From Akanthomyces muscarius (Eukaryota; Ascomycota; Sordariomycetes; Hypocreales; Cordycipitaceae), in the NCBI RefSeq assembly GCF_028009165.1, contig NC_079246.1, forward strand, positions 1,674,001 through 1,738,000: a DNA stretch of 64,000 nucleotides. The letters run 5' to 3'. Shown piece after piece: positions 48,380-59,163 of the stretch (position 1 is the first letter of the stretch; each line of letters opens with the position of its first letter). A program made the position numbers and the translations under genes. The notes under the pieces are model-generated. The model was given only the letters and a program-made list of their open reading frames with translations. It was not told the origin of the DNA and did not search any database.

Positions 48380-49158
48380 GTCAGCCGCTTCACGCCTCCG
48401 TACTAGACTCCTCCCCACGAGTCCTTGTTACGATATCCGCCAAACACGTGTATCAACATCTCCTCCCCCCAAGAGGCTGAACTTCCAAGTCAACGAGCCG
48501 CTTCAGCCTATATGCAACCATGTCCGCCTACCTACGACTCGCTATCACAGGCAGCAATTCCTGCCCTGTCAACTGTGCTGGGTCATGTCAGTGTGTCTCA
48601 AACTGTCAATTTTTATTTTCATGTTGCAACTTTGTCACGGCACGCGCTTAATTCAATTTCAGATCTTAGGATAATACTAGCCAAAAAAATAAAGAAAATC
48701 AAGTTCCAGATAAAATACTCATGTCCAATGTTCAATTTTGTAGCCTCGACTCGCTATGAGTTCTTGAAATAGAGTAAAACAAGATGAGAAAAAATGATGA
48801 GAATAGATGGGCATAGCATACATCAATCAGTCCTGCGCCGCTTAGACGTTTTTTTGGACAGCTTGGATCGGTTAACCATTCCAAAATCCCGCATGGACAT
48901 TGCCGTATTTTACAAGGCGCTCTCCGGTATACACGCCCTTGTCTCATGATACTCACCCGCGTCACATTTTTCGTCTGTCGTTCTGTTTGCCGGCTTGGGC
49001 TCGTCACGGCTCTGCACTGCGCGAGTCATCTAGTACACGCTTGGTCAAGGACGGTTCCAATGTTTAAAACGCCAAATGGAAACTCGACGAGCACAGCAAG
49101 ACAACAACTTGATGCGGGACACGACACAAGGAGTGGGCCATGACACAAAAGAAAGCAT
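48380..49158. terminator. convergent 3' region, PEX11 and SRP1-like
   Basis: 779 bp between convergent stops with an AT-rich centre (about 48600-48790). It probably contains both 3' UTRs. No coding sequence was recognised. Confidence 0.4.
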
Positions 49159-50840
49159 TTACCAGTAGCGTCCACCACGGTCATAGTCCCGGCCATAGCC
49201 CCCATCTCGGGGGTATTGCGGCGGGCCTTCGCGGGGTGGGAAGTCTCTGGGAGGCGGAGGGCGGTCGTAGGGGCGACCTCCATACGGTCCAGGTGGCGGG
49301 GGTGGCGGATAGTCGCGGCGGTACGGCTCGTCGTAGTGTCCTCGCGGTCCAGCGGGCGGAGGATAGTCCTCCATCGGGCGCCGGGGAGGCGAGTGGTATC
49401 CGGCTCTGTCGTCGTAATAGTCGCGGCGAGGGCTACGTTCTCTGTATCCGTAGGGCGGCTCGTCGCGGCGCGGGCCATATCCTCGGGGAGGAGGTCCACG
49501 GCGGTCATACTCGTCAAAGGGTGGCGCATTATAAGGGCGACGGCCGGGGGAACGGGAACGCCCGCGCTGTCGGCTGGTGGGCACTTCGGCTTGAGTCTAT
49601 ACAGGTATTAGCATGAAGTGGATGTCCGCAAGGGTTGGTAGCTTACGTCGACGATGCACTGCACAACCTTGCCCTTGAACTCGCATCCATCGAGTTTCTC
49701 TACAGCGGTGCGCAGGTCGCCAGCATTCTCATATTCAACGAAGCTGAGGACAGGTCAGCTATGAAATGAGTACATGCCAAGCTCTCTAGATTCTTACCCT
49801 CTGCCCGAGTCGCGGGCTGTTTCCGAGTAGACGACGTCGAGGCCAGCCTGACGCCCAAAGTCCTTGAGATCCTATATCCAGAGTCCATGTAAGTGCCTGG
49901 CCAGGTGACGAAATAAAATAAAAATTGAGCAAGCTTAGCCGCGACAGTGCAGAATCTGATCCAAGAGGATGCGCGACAAGCAGAAGCCAGAGCATCGCAT
50001 CCAGGCAGCGGAGAGTGCGATCAGTGAAGCCGGGCAGTCCCAGGAGAAAGGCGGGAGTGTCGTCCGTGATGATGCAGTGTTCCGGCCGGTGCGAGTTCAT
50101 GAAGCAAGTCCTCTTGACGCCCGGTCAGGGAGTGCAAGTCCTGGGGGATCCTGAAGCAGGCGCGGCACGAGCGGAAAGAAAAGTGGAAGACAGACCTGCC
50201 AGCTGGTTTCGTTGGGAAGTCCGGTGATGGTCATTCGGTGTACGGTTCGTCGGGGCCGAGGAGGCGCTCGCTCGTGGTGACCGCCGCCCGCGTAACCTGG
50301 CGGTTCACGAGGACGGGGACCACGCGCAAACTGGACCGTGAGTCGAGTTCCTTTGAAGTCGGATCCGTCTTGGTGGTTGTTAGCAGGGGCAGTCAATGGG
50401 CAGAGTTCTGCAGAGGTTGTCCGCTTACGAAAGGCTGATTGACGAGCGCAAAAGAAATATCCAAGGTTAGCTGAGTCGTGTCGAAGATGCATTGACAGAG
50501 GTGCGCTTGTCCTCTCCAGCAGTCGCATATTTTTGTCCTCTCCGTTGGGTTGAAAAGTAGGCGCCACTAACCAGGAACGACGTCTCGGGCATCCATGGGA
50601 TCCTTGTATTCGATGAAGCCAAAGCCGTGCATGAGCTTGACCTCTGTGATTTCTCCGGTGCCATGCGTGGCAAAGTGCGCCTCAATATCGGCCTTGGTAG
50701 CTGTTGTGCAGTCGCGCGTGTCAGTAGATGGGGTCCCAGGAGAGCTGTGCAGTTCAGAAGCGGGACGGTGGAGAGAGAGATGGACCATTTGGAGGGAGGT
50801 TCCCCAGGTAGAGCCGGGTGTTGGAAACCTCGTTAGACAT
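49159..50840 (-). CDS. SR-like splicing factor with two RRMs (Srp1-type)
   Basis: Nuclear RNA-binding protein of the SR/Srp1 type, acting in pre-mRNA splicing. Seven exons: 50840-50786, 50700-50572, 50434-50429, 50368-50196, 49871-49798, 49743-49647 and 49596-49159, giving 323 aa. RRM1 spans about residues 8-80 (RLYLGNLPPN as RNP2, HGFGFIEY as RNP1). Exon 3 is only 6 nt and supplies Ala-Phe in DVVPAFHGSDFKG. RRM2 spans about residues 103-178 (MTITGLPN, GRGFVEYE). The C-terminus is Arg/Tyr/Pro/Gly-rich with SR dipeptides (RGRSRSPGRRP). Donor 1 (GTCCAT) is weak, and the fourth intron is long for this window (324 bp), so alternative splicing is plausible. Confidence 0.9.
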
Positions 50841-52317
50841 GATGGGCTGCGGGCGAGCCTTTTGCGATGCGATTGGGAGTGCGGCGACGGCGACGGCGGG
50901 TGTTGCGGAGTGGCGAGCAGCCCAAGTCGCTGTGGGATGGCGGAAGACACCAGAGGGGTTCCTGCGATGATCCGATGGGCAGATGGAAAGAAAAGCTAGG
51001 ATGGCAAGTCCAGATGAGATGTGTCCGGGACGCGCGCGGTAAAGGAGGGGAGGAAGCTTTTGTTGTGTCGTGTAGGTGTGGGCGGGCTGCAAATCCAGAG
51101 GAGAAGAGGAGGAGTGTGAGAGGTCCTGTCCTGTCCTGGGGGGGCCAGGCCTGGGGTTGGGCTGTGTCGTCCTAGGTAGAGCCTTGGGGGGGCCGGAGAG
51201 ATGCAGGGCTGCGCAGGACGCAAGGCAGAGTGAGAGAGGCAAGAGGCAAGAGGCAAAACGGCAAAGGTACAGTCCAGGTGAGGAGGAAGAGGAGAAAGTC
51301 CAAGCACCAGTAACTAATGATAACCCACTCTTTCATCGGCGGCAGCTATTTGGGGCAGCTATTCGCACCAGGTGAGCATTCTTGTCTTGCCCCGGAATGT
51401 CCACGCGGGATGCGCTGCGACCTACTGGGAGCTAGGCAGAGCTCCCCCGTGCTCTGTGTGTGCTACGAAGCCACCACCACCACACCTTTGAAAGTAGCTG
51501 CCGTCTTCTTCGCCCTGGTACTTGGTACTTGTGAGAGGCGCTACACAGCAGCAAGAGGAAAGGTACTTGGTTTTTCTTTTCTTTTCTCTCTTCATCAGTC
51601 GTCGCAACAGGAACGGTCAAGGGGCGAGACAACTACACCATGTGGAGGCAGACGGATACCCGCCACTTAACTAGCACTCCCACTGAGTCTAACTAGTCAC
51701 TCCTCAGTAGAGTGTCGGGATTTTAGTGGCTTTGTTAGCGGGCGACGAGGTCCGACGTCCACTGGCAGCTGGGTCGCTGCAGAGGCTGTTAGGCAACAGG
51801 CTAGCCGTGAGGCTGTCCGGGCCGGTCGATGTTCCCGTTACACTCGCCCCGGCCCCAAATTTCAAAACCCGTGATACGCTGCACAGCTTGCTGCTAAAAT
51901 AGCTGTCATCCATAAATGCCTGTCTTGCCTAAATAGTGGTATTGCTGCACATCACTGCTAGATAGGTACGTTTTGCAAATTCGTAGGCGCACAGGTACCT
52001 CCAGGCATCCTGGCAAAGGTGCAGTGCCCAGGCATTGCGTGGCTGATGTTTGTGTTTCGAATAACCCTCTTGGGCGGTGAGGCGTGCTCGCTTGTTGTTT
52101 TTCCCTTGTGTACGGACACCTGCAGTGCAATCACTGTCAATCCCATGCCCAGTATTCCCGAGAGCGTTACACGCACGTCGACCCGTAGGCCGTCAGCCGG
52201 CAAGATCCCTTGTCTACCGATAAATATACACCAGAGCTCAACGGCGCCTCTGCATGTAGATACATCCAACTCCCAGTTCCTTCTTTGTTCTTACGCCGTT
52301 GCGTAGCGGAATCGACC
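50841..52317. other. intergenic: SRP1-like and amidase promoters
   Basis: 1.48 kb between divergent starts. The SRP1 side (50841-51300) is purine/GT-rich on the plus strand, so its leader is CT-rich. CCTAGGTA occurs at 51171. Open frames here have no recognisable domains. Confidence 0.5.
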
Positions 52318-54683
52318 ATGGTCGCGGCAACCCTGTTCATACTTTTAGCAGCCGTTCAGCTACCTGCCGCCATGTTGACAACACCGTACATGTCAACAGT
52401 CATCAGACTGGGAGAGGTTGCCTGCTACATGCACCCTCTCCCTGATGTAGGGCATCGTCTCTGCCGTTTCGTGTGGTCCGGCTCAACTGATTTTCGTAGG
52501 AATACAAGTTGGAATCCCCCGCTTTTGACAAAAGCCCAGTTGCATTACCCTGCACCGTAGTCGCCTTGCAAGACCCGAAATTGAATCTCGCCCAAGAGCT
52601 GCAGTCCGCTTTTGATGTCTTTGCTCAAGCTGATGACGTCTGGTCTGCCGACTTTTCAGAAAATGTCATCATTCAGGCGCCAGAGGATCTCCATACACTC
52701 TCAAAATCCCAGAAAGTGGCAGCTCAGGAGCTGGGGATAACCAATTTGCGTCTGATACCCGCCAGTCTAGCCCAAAACAAATTACCTCCAGGGCCCTACT
52801 TTGTCCATTACGGCCGCTTGTACCAGGCCTACCGGCTCTACCCAGATTCTGCAGGTGCTTTCATGGTCTCGGCCGTCACGGATGACGACGATGGGTAAGT
52901 AGTGTCGCTTTAATCGCTTTTTTCTATACCATATGTCTCTCTACTCTATAACGTATTGACACTCTGGCAAAGATTCCGACCGATTGATGCGGCAGCTTAC
53001 GGAGAGCAGTTTCCGTCTGCCCTTACCGTCGCCGTTCCGTCGCGACTTTACTACAACAAAACAGAAACCAAGCCCTACGCAGGCTTGCGACTAGCTATCA
53101 AGGATATTATTGATGTCAAGGGCCTCAAGACTGGAGCTTCGTCCCGTGCATACACCGAGTTGCACCCTGTCAGAGAGGAAACGGCCGAAACTGTACGGCG
53201 ACTCATAGACCAGGGGTTTGTGGTTGTCGGCAAGCTAAAGAGCTCCCAGTTTGCCGATTCTGAGTGGCCGACGTGCGATTATGTTGATTACCATGGACCG
53301 TTCAACCCTCGCGGGGACGGTTACCTGACGCCGAGCGGGAGCAGCTCCGGCAGTGCTTCTGCGGTCGCAACCTACAAGTGGCTGGACTTTTCTCTTGGCG
53401 CCGATAGTGAGTTTATCGCGTACAACAATACATTCCATCAATTTAACGGCCTTTCTGATCAACTTGACTCATTGTACTTGCTTGATTGTAGCCTTGGGAA
53501 GCATTAGATCACCAGCTGCTGCCCATGCCCTCTTCGCGATGCGTCCCACGCTGGGGGCGACAAGCACAAACGGTGTCGTCCCGTACAGCTCGTGAGCCGG
53601 TTAATTTCTATTCTCTTTTGACTACTTGCAAACTAATGTAGTGTCCAATAACAGGAAATGGGATACGATTGGCGGCTTCGCCCGGTCGGCCGCAGAGTAC
53701 CAAGTGCTGGCGCAAGCACTCTACGGATCAGCAGAGACTGCTAACAAGACTTACGAGGCAAGACACTTTCGAATTTATCCACAGTATCTGTCGCAACTAA
53801 CGATTTTCACCTATAGAAACCTGTGACGCTAATCTGCCCAAGTGATTATTGGCCGGTCCAGGACGAAGCGAGCCAGGAGGTCTTTGAGACGTTCATAGTC
53901 CGAGTGGAAAATTTCCTGGGCATTAAGCGAACCAACATTCATCTCGCCGATACTTGGGAGAAACATCGTCCCGACGGTGTAGATGAATCTCTGAGCGAGT
54001 ACATGCACTCGGCTTTCGCGTGGTCCGCAAACCGCGACCAGTGGCTGGGGCTCCTCAAGCCATTCATTGATGAGTATACAGAGAAGATGGGCAAGCCTCC
54101 CGTTCTCAACCCACAGATCCGCTTCAAAGTGTAGGTACCAGCATATACCTAGAACTCTACCATGCCGCAAAGATTCATGCCTACTAATACTCTCTTGTAG
54201 GGAGTACACGCCAACCGTTACAAAGGAACAGCAGGTCGAAGGCGGCCGGCGCCTCAAAGTGTACCACGACTGGTTTTACCAGCACATCATGCCTCCCGCT
54301 GAAGACGGGCACTCAAGCAGCGTTATGGTCTTACCCTGGACGACTGGCAAGCCGGATTATCGCGATACATACAAGGCGGGTCCGCAGCAGTTCACGGGCG
54401 AGGGTTTCTTTTTCTACAATATCGGCCCATACGGAAACTGTCCGGAGATTATTTTCCCAGGTAACTATTGCCATTCGTTTGTGGCATGGCAGAAATGGGT
54501 AACTAACGCAGCTTAGCTGGCAGCACACCGTACATCTCCAAGTACACGGGAAGGGAGGAGCAGCTCCCGGCTGCACTGGGACTCATAGGTGCCCGGGGTA
54601 GCGATCTAATGCTCGCTGATTTTGTTAGCAAGCTTTTTGAAAGCACGGGTACAGTCATCACGCCTGTTAAGGAGCAGGTCTAA
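52318..54683 (+). CDS. secreted amidase-signature enzyme
   Basis: Amidase-signature hydrolase, probably secreted. The natural amide is unknown. Eight exons: 52318-52446, 52500-52894, 52973-53406, 53492-53591, 53655-53757, 53817-54130, 54201-54460 and 54517-54683, giving 633 aa. Residues 1-20 form a likely signal peptide ([15 protein letters not shown]). About 150 residues of unassigned N-terminal domain follow, then the amidase core. The Lys-cisSer-Ser triad is visible as Lys218 (AIKDIIDV), Ser298 (SGSSSGS) and Ser323 (TLGSIRSPA). Usual family members have GGS before the nucleophile, and here it is LGS. Intron 5 uses a GC donor (GAG|GCAAGA...TAG). Every join preserves phase and family motifs. 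Confidence 0.9.
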
Positions 54684-55001
54684 CCTGAGCTGTAGTTCCA
54701 GATTGGGCGGAGTTTGAATGACTATGAGAAACACTAGACGCAGTCAGGTGCGCTACTTTAGTTCCTGAACGTGGTCACGTTGCCGCCCTTGCATCGCTTT
54801 GCTTTTTATCGTCGTATTATCGTCCAGTACATTATGATATTACTTCTTCAAAATCTACCAACACCAAGGGGGTATCCATGTCTGCGCCTGCCGTGGCTCC
54901 CGCTCACCGACTTCTTCTCTGCGATCCACCGCTCGCGAGACAATTCATCCAGGGCTCGCGTCTGACTGCCCGATTCGCCAAATTTTCTTTCCAGCATCGC
55001 A
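54684..55001. terminator. convergent 3' region, amidase and MDM1
   Basis: 318 bp between convergent stop codons, presumably both polyadenylation regions. Nothing else was recognised. Confidence 0.4.
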
Positions 55002-58000
55002 TCAGACATCATCGTCAAATAGTATCGCAATAATCTCATCCAGCACTGTAAATGCCAAGTGCGCACTAGTAGTAGGACTGTTAGCCAACGCCCAGTGGGA
55101 TGCTCAATATCGCGTATTGTCAGACTTACTTGAGTCTCGAGTTGTTAAAAGTAGCAAATAATCGACGGCTTGCTGCCTGTGCGTTCACTCGACCAACCAC
55201 GCTGCCTGCTAGGTCGGGCAGCAGCGTCGCCAACATCAGGCTCGCTTCGGTCCGCGTCTTCCTCTTCTCCGCCGCACTTCGCGGCTGCTTGTCTCGCACC
55301 AGCTGTCCCTTGGGCCACATGTTGTCCCGAAGCAGCCCAATATAACGTAGCAGCGGCTCCTCTGTCACCAGCATCTTGAACGTGTCACGTACTTTGCGTT
55401 CGATGGTACCTCCCAGCAGCTGCTGAAGCACCACAACCACCGCCCTGCCCCGCAGCCAATTGTTACCACGATTGAGCTCAAACACTTCCAGGAAAATATC
55501 GCAGATTGGCTTGATAAACGGTTCCAGCTCTTTGCTCTCGAATGCGTTCAGCTCCGCCTCTGCTTCCGCAGCCGGAAAAGCCTCTGTACTGGTATGCAGC
55601 GGGCCTGAGTTGAGCTGGTTCGTTGCCGCCGCAATTAGATTTTGCCCAGCCACTGAAATTTGGTCCAGCACCGGTATATTGCCTAGAATGTCCTCCATGC
55701 CATCGGTGACAGAATCGTACAATCGGCTCACAAGATCCTTTTTGTCTTCTCTGTCAAGCAAATTCTCGCCATGCGCGATGGCGCTCTCGGACAAAAAGGC
55801 GCGCAAATCGCGACTTCGGCAGACATCTGGCAACAACAGAAGCCCTTGCAGATACCTTTCCAGCGCAACTCGTCTTTTGCGTAGAAACTCGCTTTGGAAT
55901 TTCATCACCACTCTCCTGCCAGGAAAGTCAAGAGTTCGGACAGACGGGTACCTGGAACGCAGTTTTTGGTGGAGGTCGTGGAACTCACTGTATCGCCGTG
56001 CGACCACCCATGAGGCAGCAGGCATCTGCTCGCCTGCATCACGCTGCACTTCGATAACATACAGCGCGAATTCCCTGCCATCATCTTCCCGCCCAACTTG
56101 AATAGATTTGATCTTGACCGAGGATCGTCCGTAGAGGCTGTTATCGCTCTCCTGCACCACGTACTGCTGACGCTGGAGCTCTTTGCGTCTGATTTCCCTG
56201 TGCAGGCTAGCTTTCGACTTGAACAGAATGCGCAGCTCAGCAGTGTTGTTAGTTAACTCTGCTTTTCTAGTCAAGGAATCGATGATAGCCTCTTGCGCGG
56301 CTAGGCGGTCAATGTCGTTGCTCAGTACTGTGATGGCCTCCGCAAGACCGAGGTCACCTGGAGCAGCAGCGTGAACTTCATCCTCGTCTTCGTTATTGTC
56401 GTCATCTTCCATATCTTCTCTTTCATCTGACAAATGCTTGTCCTCGTATGCAAATAAATCGTCGTCCACAAAGACGCCAATTCGTGAGGCTGCGCTCACC
56501 AGGCCCAGGGATGACAGACTCGGCTTGTCCTCCTTCCCGGCAGTAGGCCGACCGCCATCAACAGACCCTCGGGTTGAGTCCTCATCATCTCCGAAAAGGC
56601 CACCAGGGCTTCTGCCAAAATTATCCTCATTTGTAAAAAGAGAGGCTCGCAGGTCCGCGGCTGTCTGGGGCCGGTCGTCCTCCATGATATTATTCAGAGC
56701 TTTTTCAACAGCCTGAACTGCCTGCGTGTCAGGTTTGCCATAAGCGTCTTCTTGTTCAATGTTGGGAATGGAGTCTCCCATGTGGTCATGCTCGATTTCG
56801 TCGTCATCAAATAGAGGATTGCCCGCATCCTCGTCCAAAGATCTTCTGGTGGCAGCCAGCGGGTCCATGGCGTCGCTCTCCCCGTCGTTAGACGTGAGAT
56901 CTGACGTCGAACCAGCTCTTCGTGCAATAGCACTTAGACGCGCCAGTGACTTTGACTTGGGTGTTTTGCTAAGCGAGCGTCCATTCGTCTGGCGTGGTGT
57001 GCCCATATCGGATGCTGACAAGGCCATGGGTGCTGGCTCTGGAATGGTGGTTGATTCTTGCGAGGCCAAGCACTTGTAAAACAGATCCGACTTTTTAAAA
57101 GCTTGGAAATACTGGTTCTTCATTGTCTCCAAAGCCATGCTCTGCACTTGCAATATGGATCTGCGTGCCTTGAAGTATTGTGCTGGGGTGGCGGCCTTGC
57201 CTGCCTGTAGGAATTCTCTAGCGTTGGCCTGCGAGGATTCAGGAACGTTTAGTTCTGGCTTTGACAGGTATGCTTGCTGGATTTGACGTAGATCTAGTCG
57301 ATCCGAGTCCGTCCACATGGGCAAGTTGGAGGGCAACGCTTCGTCATCAGGCCCGTCGTCTTCCAGGGGGTTTCGAATGCCGTCCACCACCAGCCAGAAC
57401 TGCACAAGAGTCATCATCTTTTGTCGGTCCATAAATTCCATGAAGTAGGAGAGGCCAGAGGAGTCACGCAAAAGCTCTACCAGTCCAGCGTTCTCAAGTC
57501 GAGATGTGGAAGCTGCCTTGACCATTTTGGGGGCTTGAGGAGCAGATGTGTGGCCAGTCCTGTCCCCCCCAGCTGCCAAATGAGCCACTCGCTGATCCAG
57601 TTGCCTCTTGCCCATCTCTAGTCGGCGCAGGTATACCTGATCCAGATTTTCCTCCAGCGAGTCTCGCTTGAGTTGACTAGCAACCTCGTTTCTGAACCGC
57701 CGTGCATCTGACAGGTTATTTACTTTCCGAATTGCGCGAATGAACTTTTCAAATTTGCGCTCGCTGTCGCCTGGGGCTATGCGAGGAGCTGCAGAGACTT
57801 TAATGGTCCGTGGCGCAGGCGAAGCATGTTGGTCGAGAGCAGCCCTCAACTTGCGAACTGTTGATCTATCCTGCAGCATCGAGCGGCCCATGTTTTCCAT
57901 AATCTGGTTCCAAGTGTCTGGCTCTGAGAGAAGTTGCATAACGGGCGAGAGAACGGCGCAGCTGACTATTTCTTTGACAATAATGGAGACGGCCCTGCTC

Positions 58001-58734
58001 GACAGCATATGTGGAGGCATAACTTTGGGCAGAACACGGGCTATCAAACCTCTGAGATAGTCTTGCTGAACCATCTTTGTGTCAGGGAAAGAAAGGGAAG
58101 CCGCAGGATGAAGTTTTCCGCTGTTATACTTGGCAGCAATAGCAAGATCCAGCTCTTCCGACTCGGTGACTGATTTGTTTAACTTTTTCCCTCGAATAGA
58201 TCGCTCCGCCTCGTAAAAATCTCGAAAATGTGATGTTAGGATAGGGACAACCCTGCTGATCACGAGCTCGACCAGGTCCTTGTCGTGAAGGCAATCGAGC
58301 AAGCTTATGATAGCCAAGCGAATGGCGCGGTCGACCTCGTCTGGAAACTCGGGGTTCAGGCTAATATTGTTGTACCAGACTTTCACAAAGTCGCGAAGGA
58401 TTAGGTTCAGCAAGTTGTCGATTGCCATGGCGACGCGCTGCGAAGGAAGACCCAGCGAGGGACGCTCGTATGTCTGGCGTTTGCGCAGCGCTGCCACCTC
58501 GTCGCGCCAACGCTGCGGGCCTAGAAAGAAGGCTGCTCTCGGTCGCGGTCGACGGTCAGATGGACTGCGTGCAAATAGCAACAAGGCGCTCAAAAGTGCC
58601 ACGAGCCCGACAAGGAGACCACTGCCAAAGGCGTAGCCTGCCCAGCGAAGGGCGCTGAACCAGCTCACGACATAGCCCCAGGCAATGAAGGCGACGGCGC
58701 CGGCCAGAATCGCGTCTCTGCGCTTCAAGGCCAT
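55002..58734 (-). CDS. MDM1: sorting nexin MDM1 (PXA-RGS-PX-Nexin_C)
   Basis: Membrane-anchored sorting nexin that tethers the ER to the vacuole and lipid droplets, with roles in fatty-acid handling and organelle inheritance. Two exons, 58734-55130 and 55065-55002, with a 64-bp intron, give 1222 aa. The open frame extends upstream only with non-ATG codons, so the start is MALKRRDAIL. Two membrane helices lie near residues 8-58, PXA about 100-285, an RGS-like domain about 415-560 and an acidic linker. PX spans about 870-990, with the phosphoinositide motif RRYSEF near residue 913, and Nexin_C about 1066-1190. The last 21 residues (NAHLAFTVLDEII...) come from a short second exon. Without splicing, the protein stops at the TAA inside the GTAAGT donor. 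Confidence 0.95.
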
Positions 58735-59163
58735 CGCCAAGGCGAAGACGGAAACCGAAGAGGGACACCGATAAAAAATTCTAAAAGACGGAGTGAAACA
58801 TGTCGATACTGTCAAGCAGCAAGAATTAGAGGGATGGTCGACAGGGTCGCTCCCAGATGTCCCCGGTCATGAGGAGCTCTCCTGCTTAATCGGTGGTGCT
58901 AGCGATTGAGCGGTCTGTTTGTATTGGTACTTGTTAGTGGATGTGAGCCCCTGCAAGCTAGCTTGTGTCGGAACGTCATTTCTCCTGCACTTGCTCGGCG
59001 GTCGCCTTTATCGATAACGATGCAGGTCAGCTCCGTCGAATTTGTTTACTGCGTTGCGCTCCGGAAAAGAACGTCGCACCAACTCGTGACGAACCGCGCG
59101 ACCCGTACATGAATTGCGAGTGCCCCTCACGCAGGGGTAGAGACTGATCTCCTCCCGCACACC
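58735..59163. promoter_or_regulatory. divergent promoter, MDM1 and GPATCH1-like
   Basis: 429 bp between divergent starts, holding both promoters. No distinctive motif was seen. Confidence 0.4.

Noticed and set aside
47468..48418. 316-codon minus-strand open frame opposite PEX11
   Set aside because: It runs through the CA repeat as alternating Cys-Val and mirrors PEX11 codons, so it is a shadow frame.
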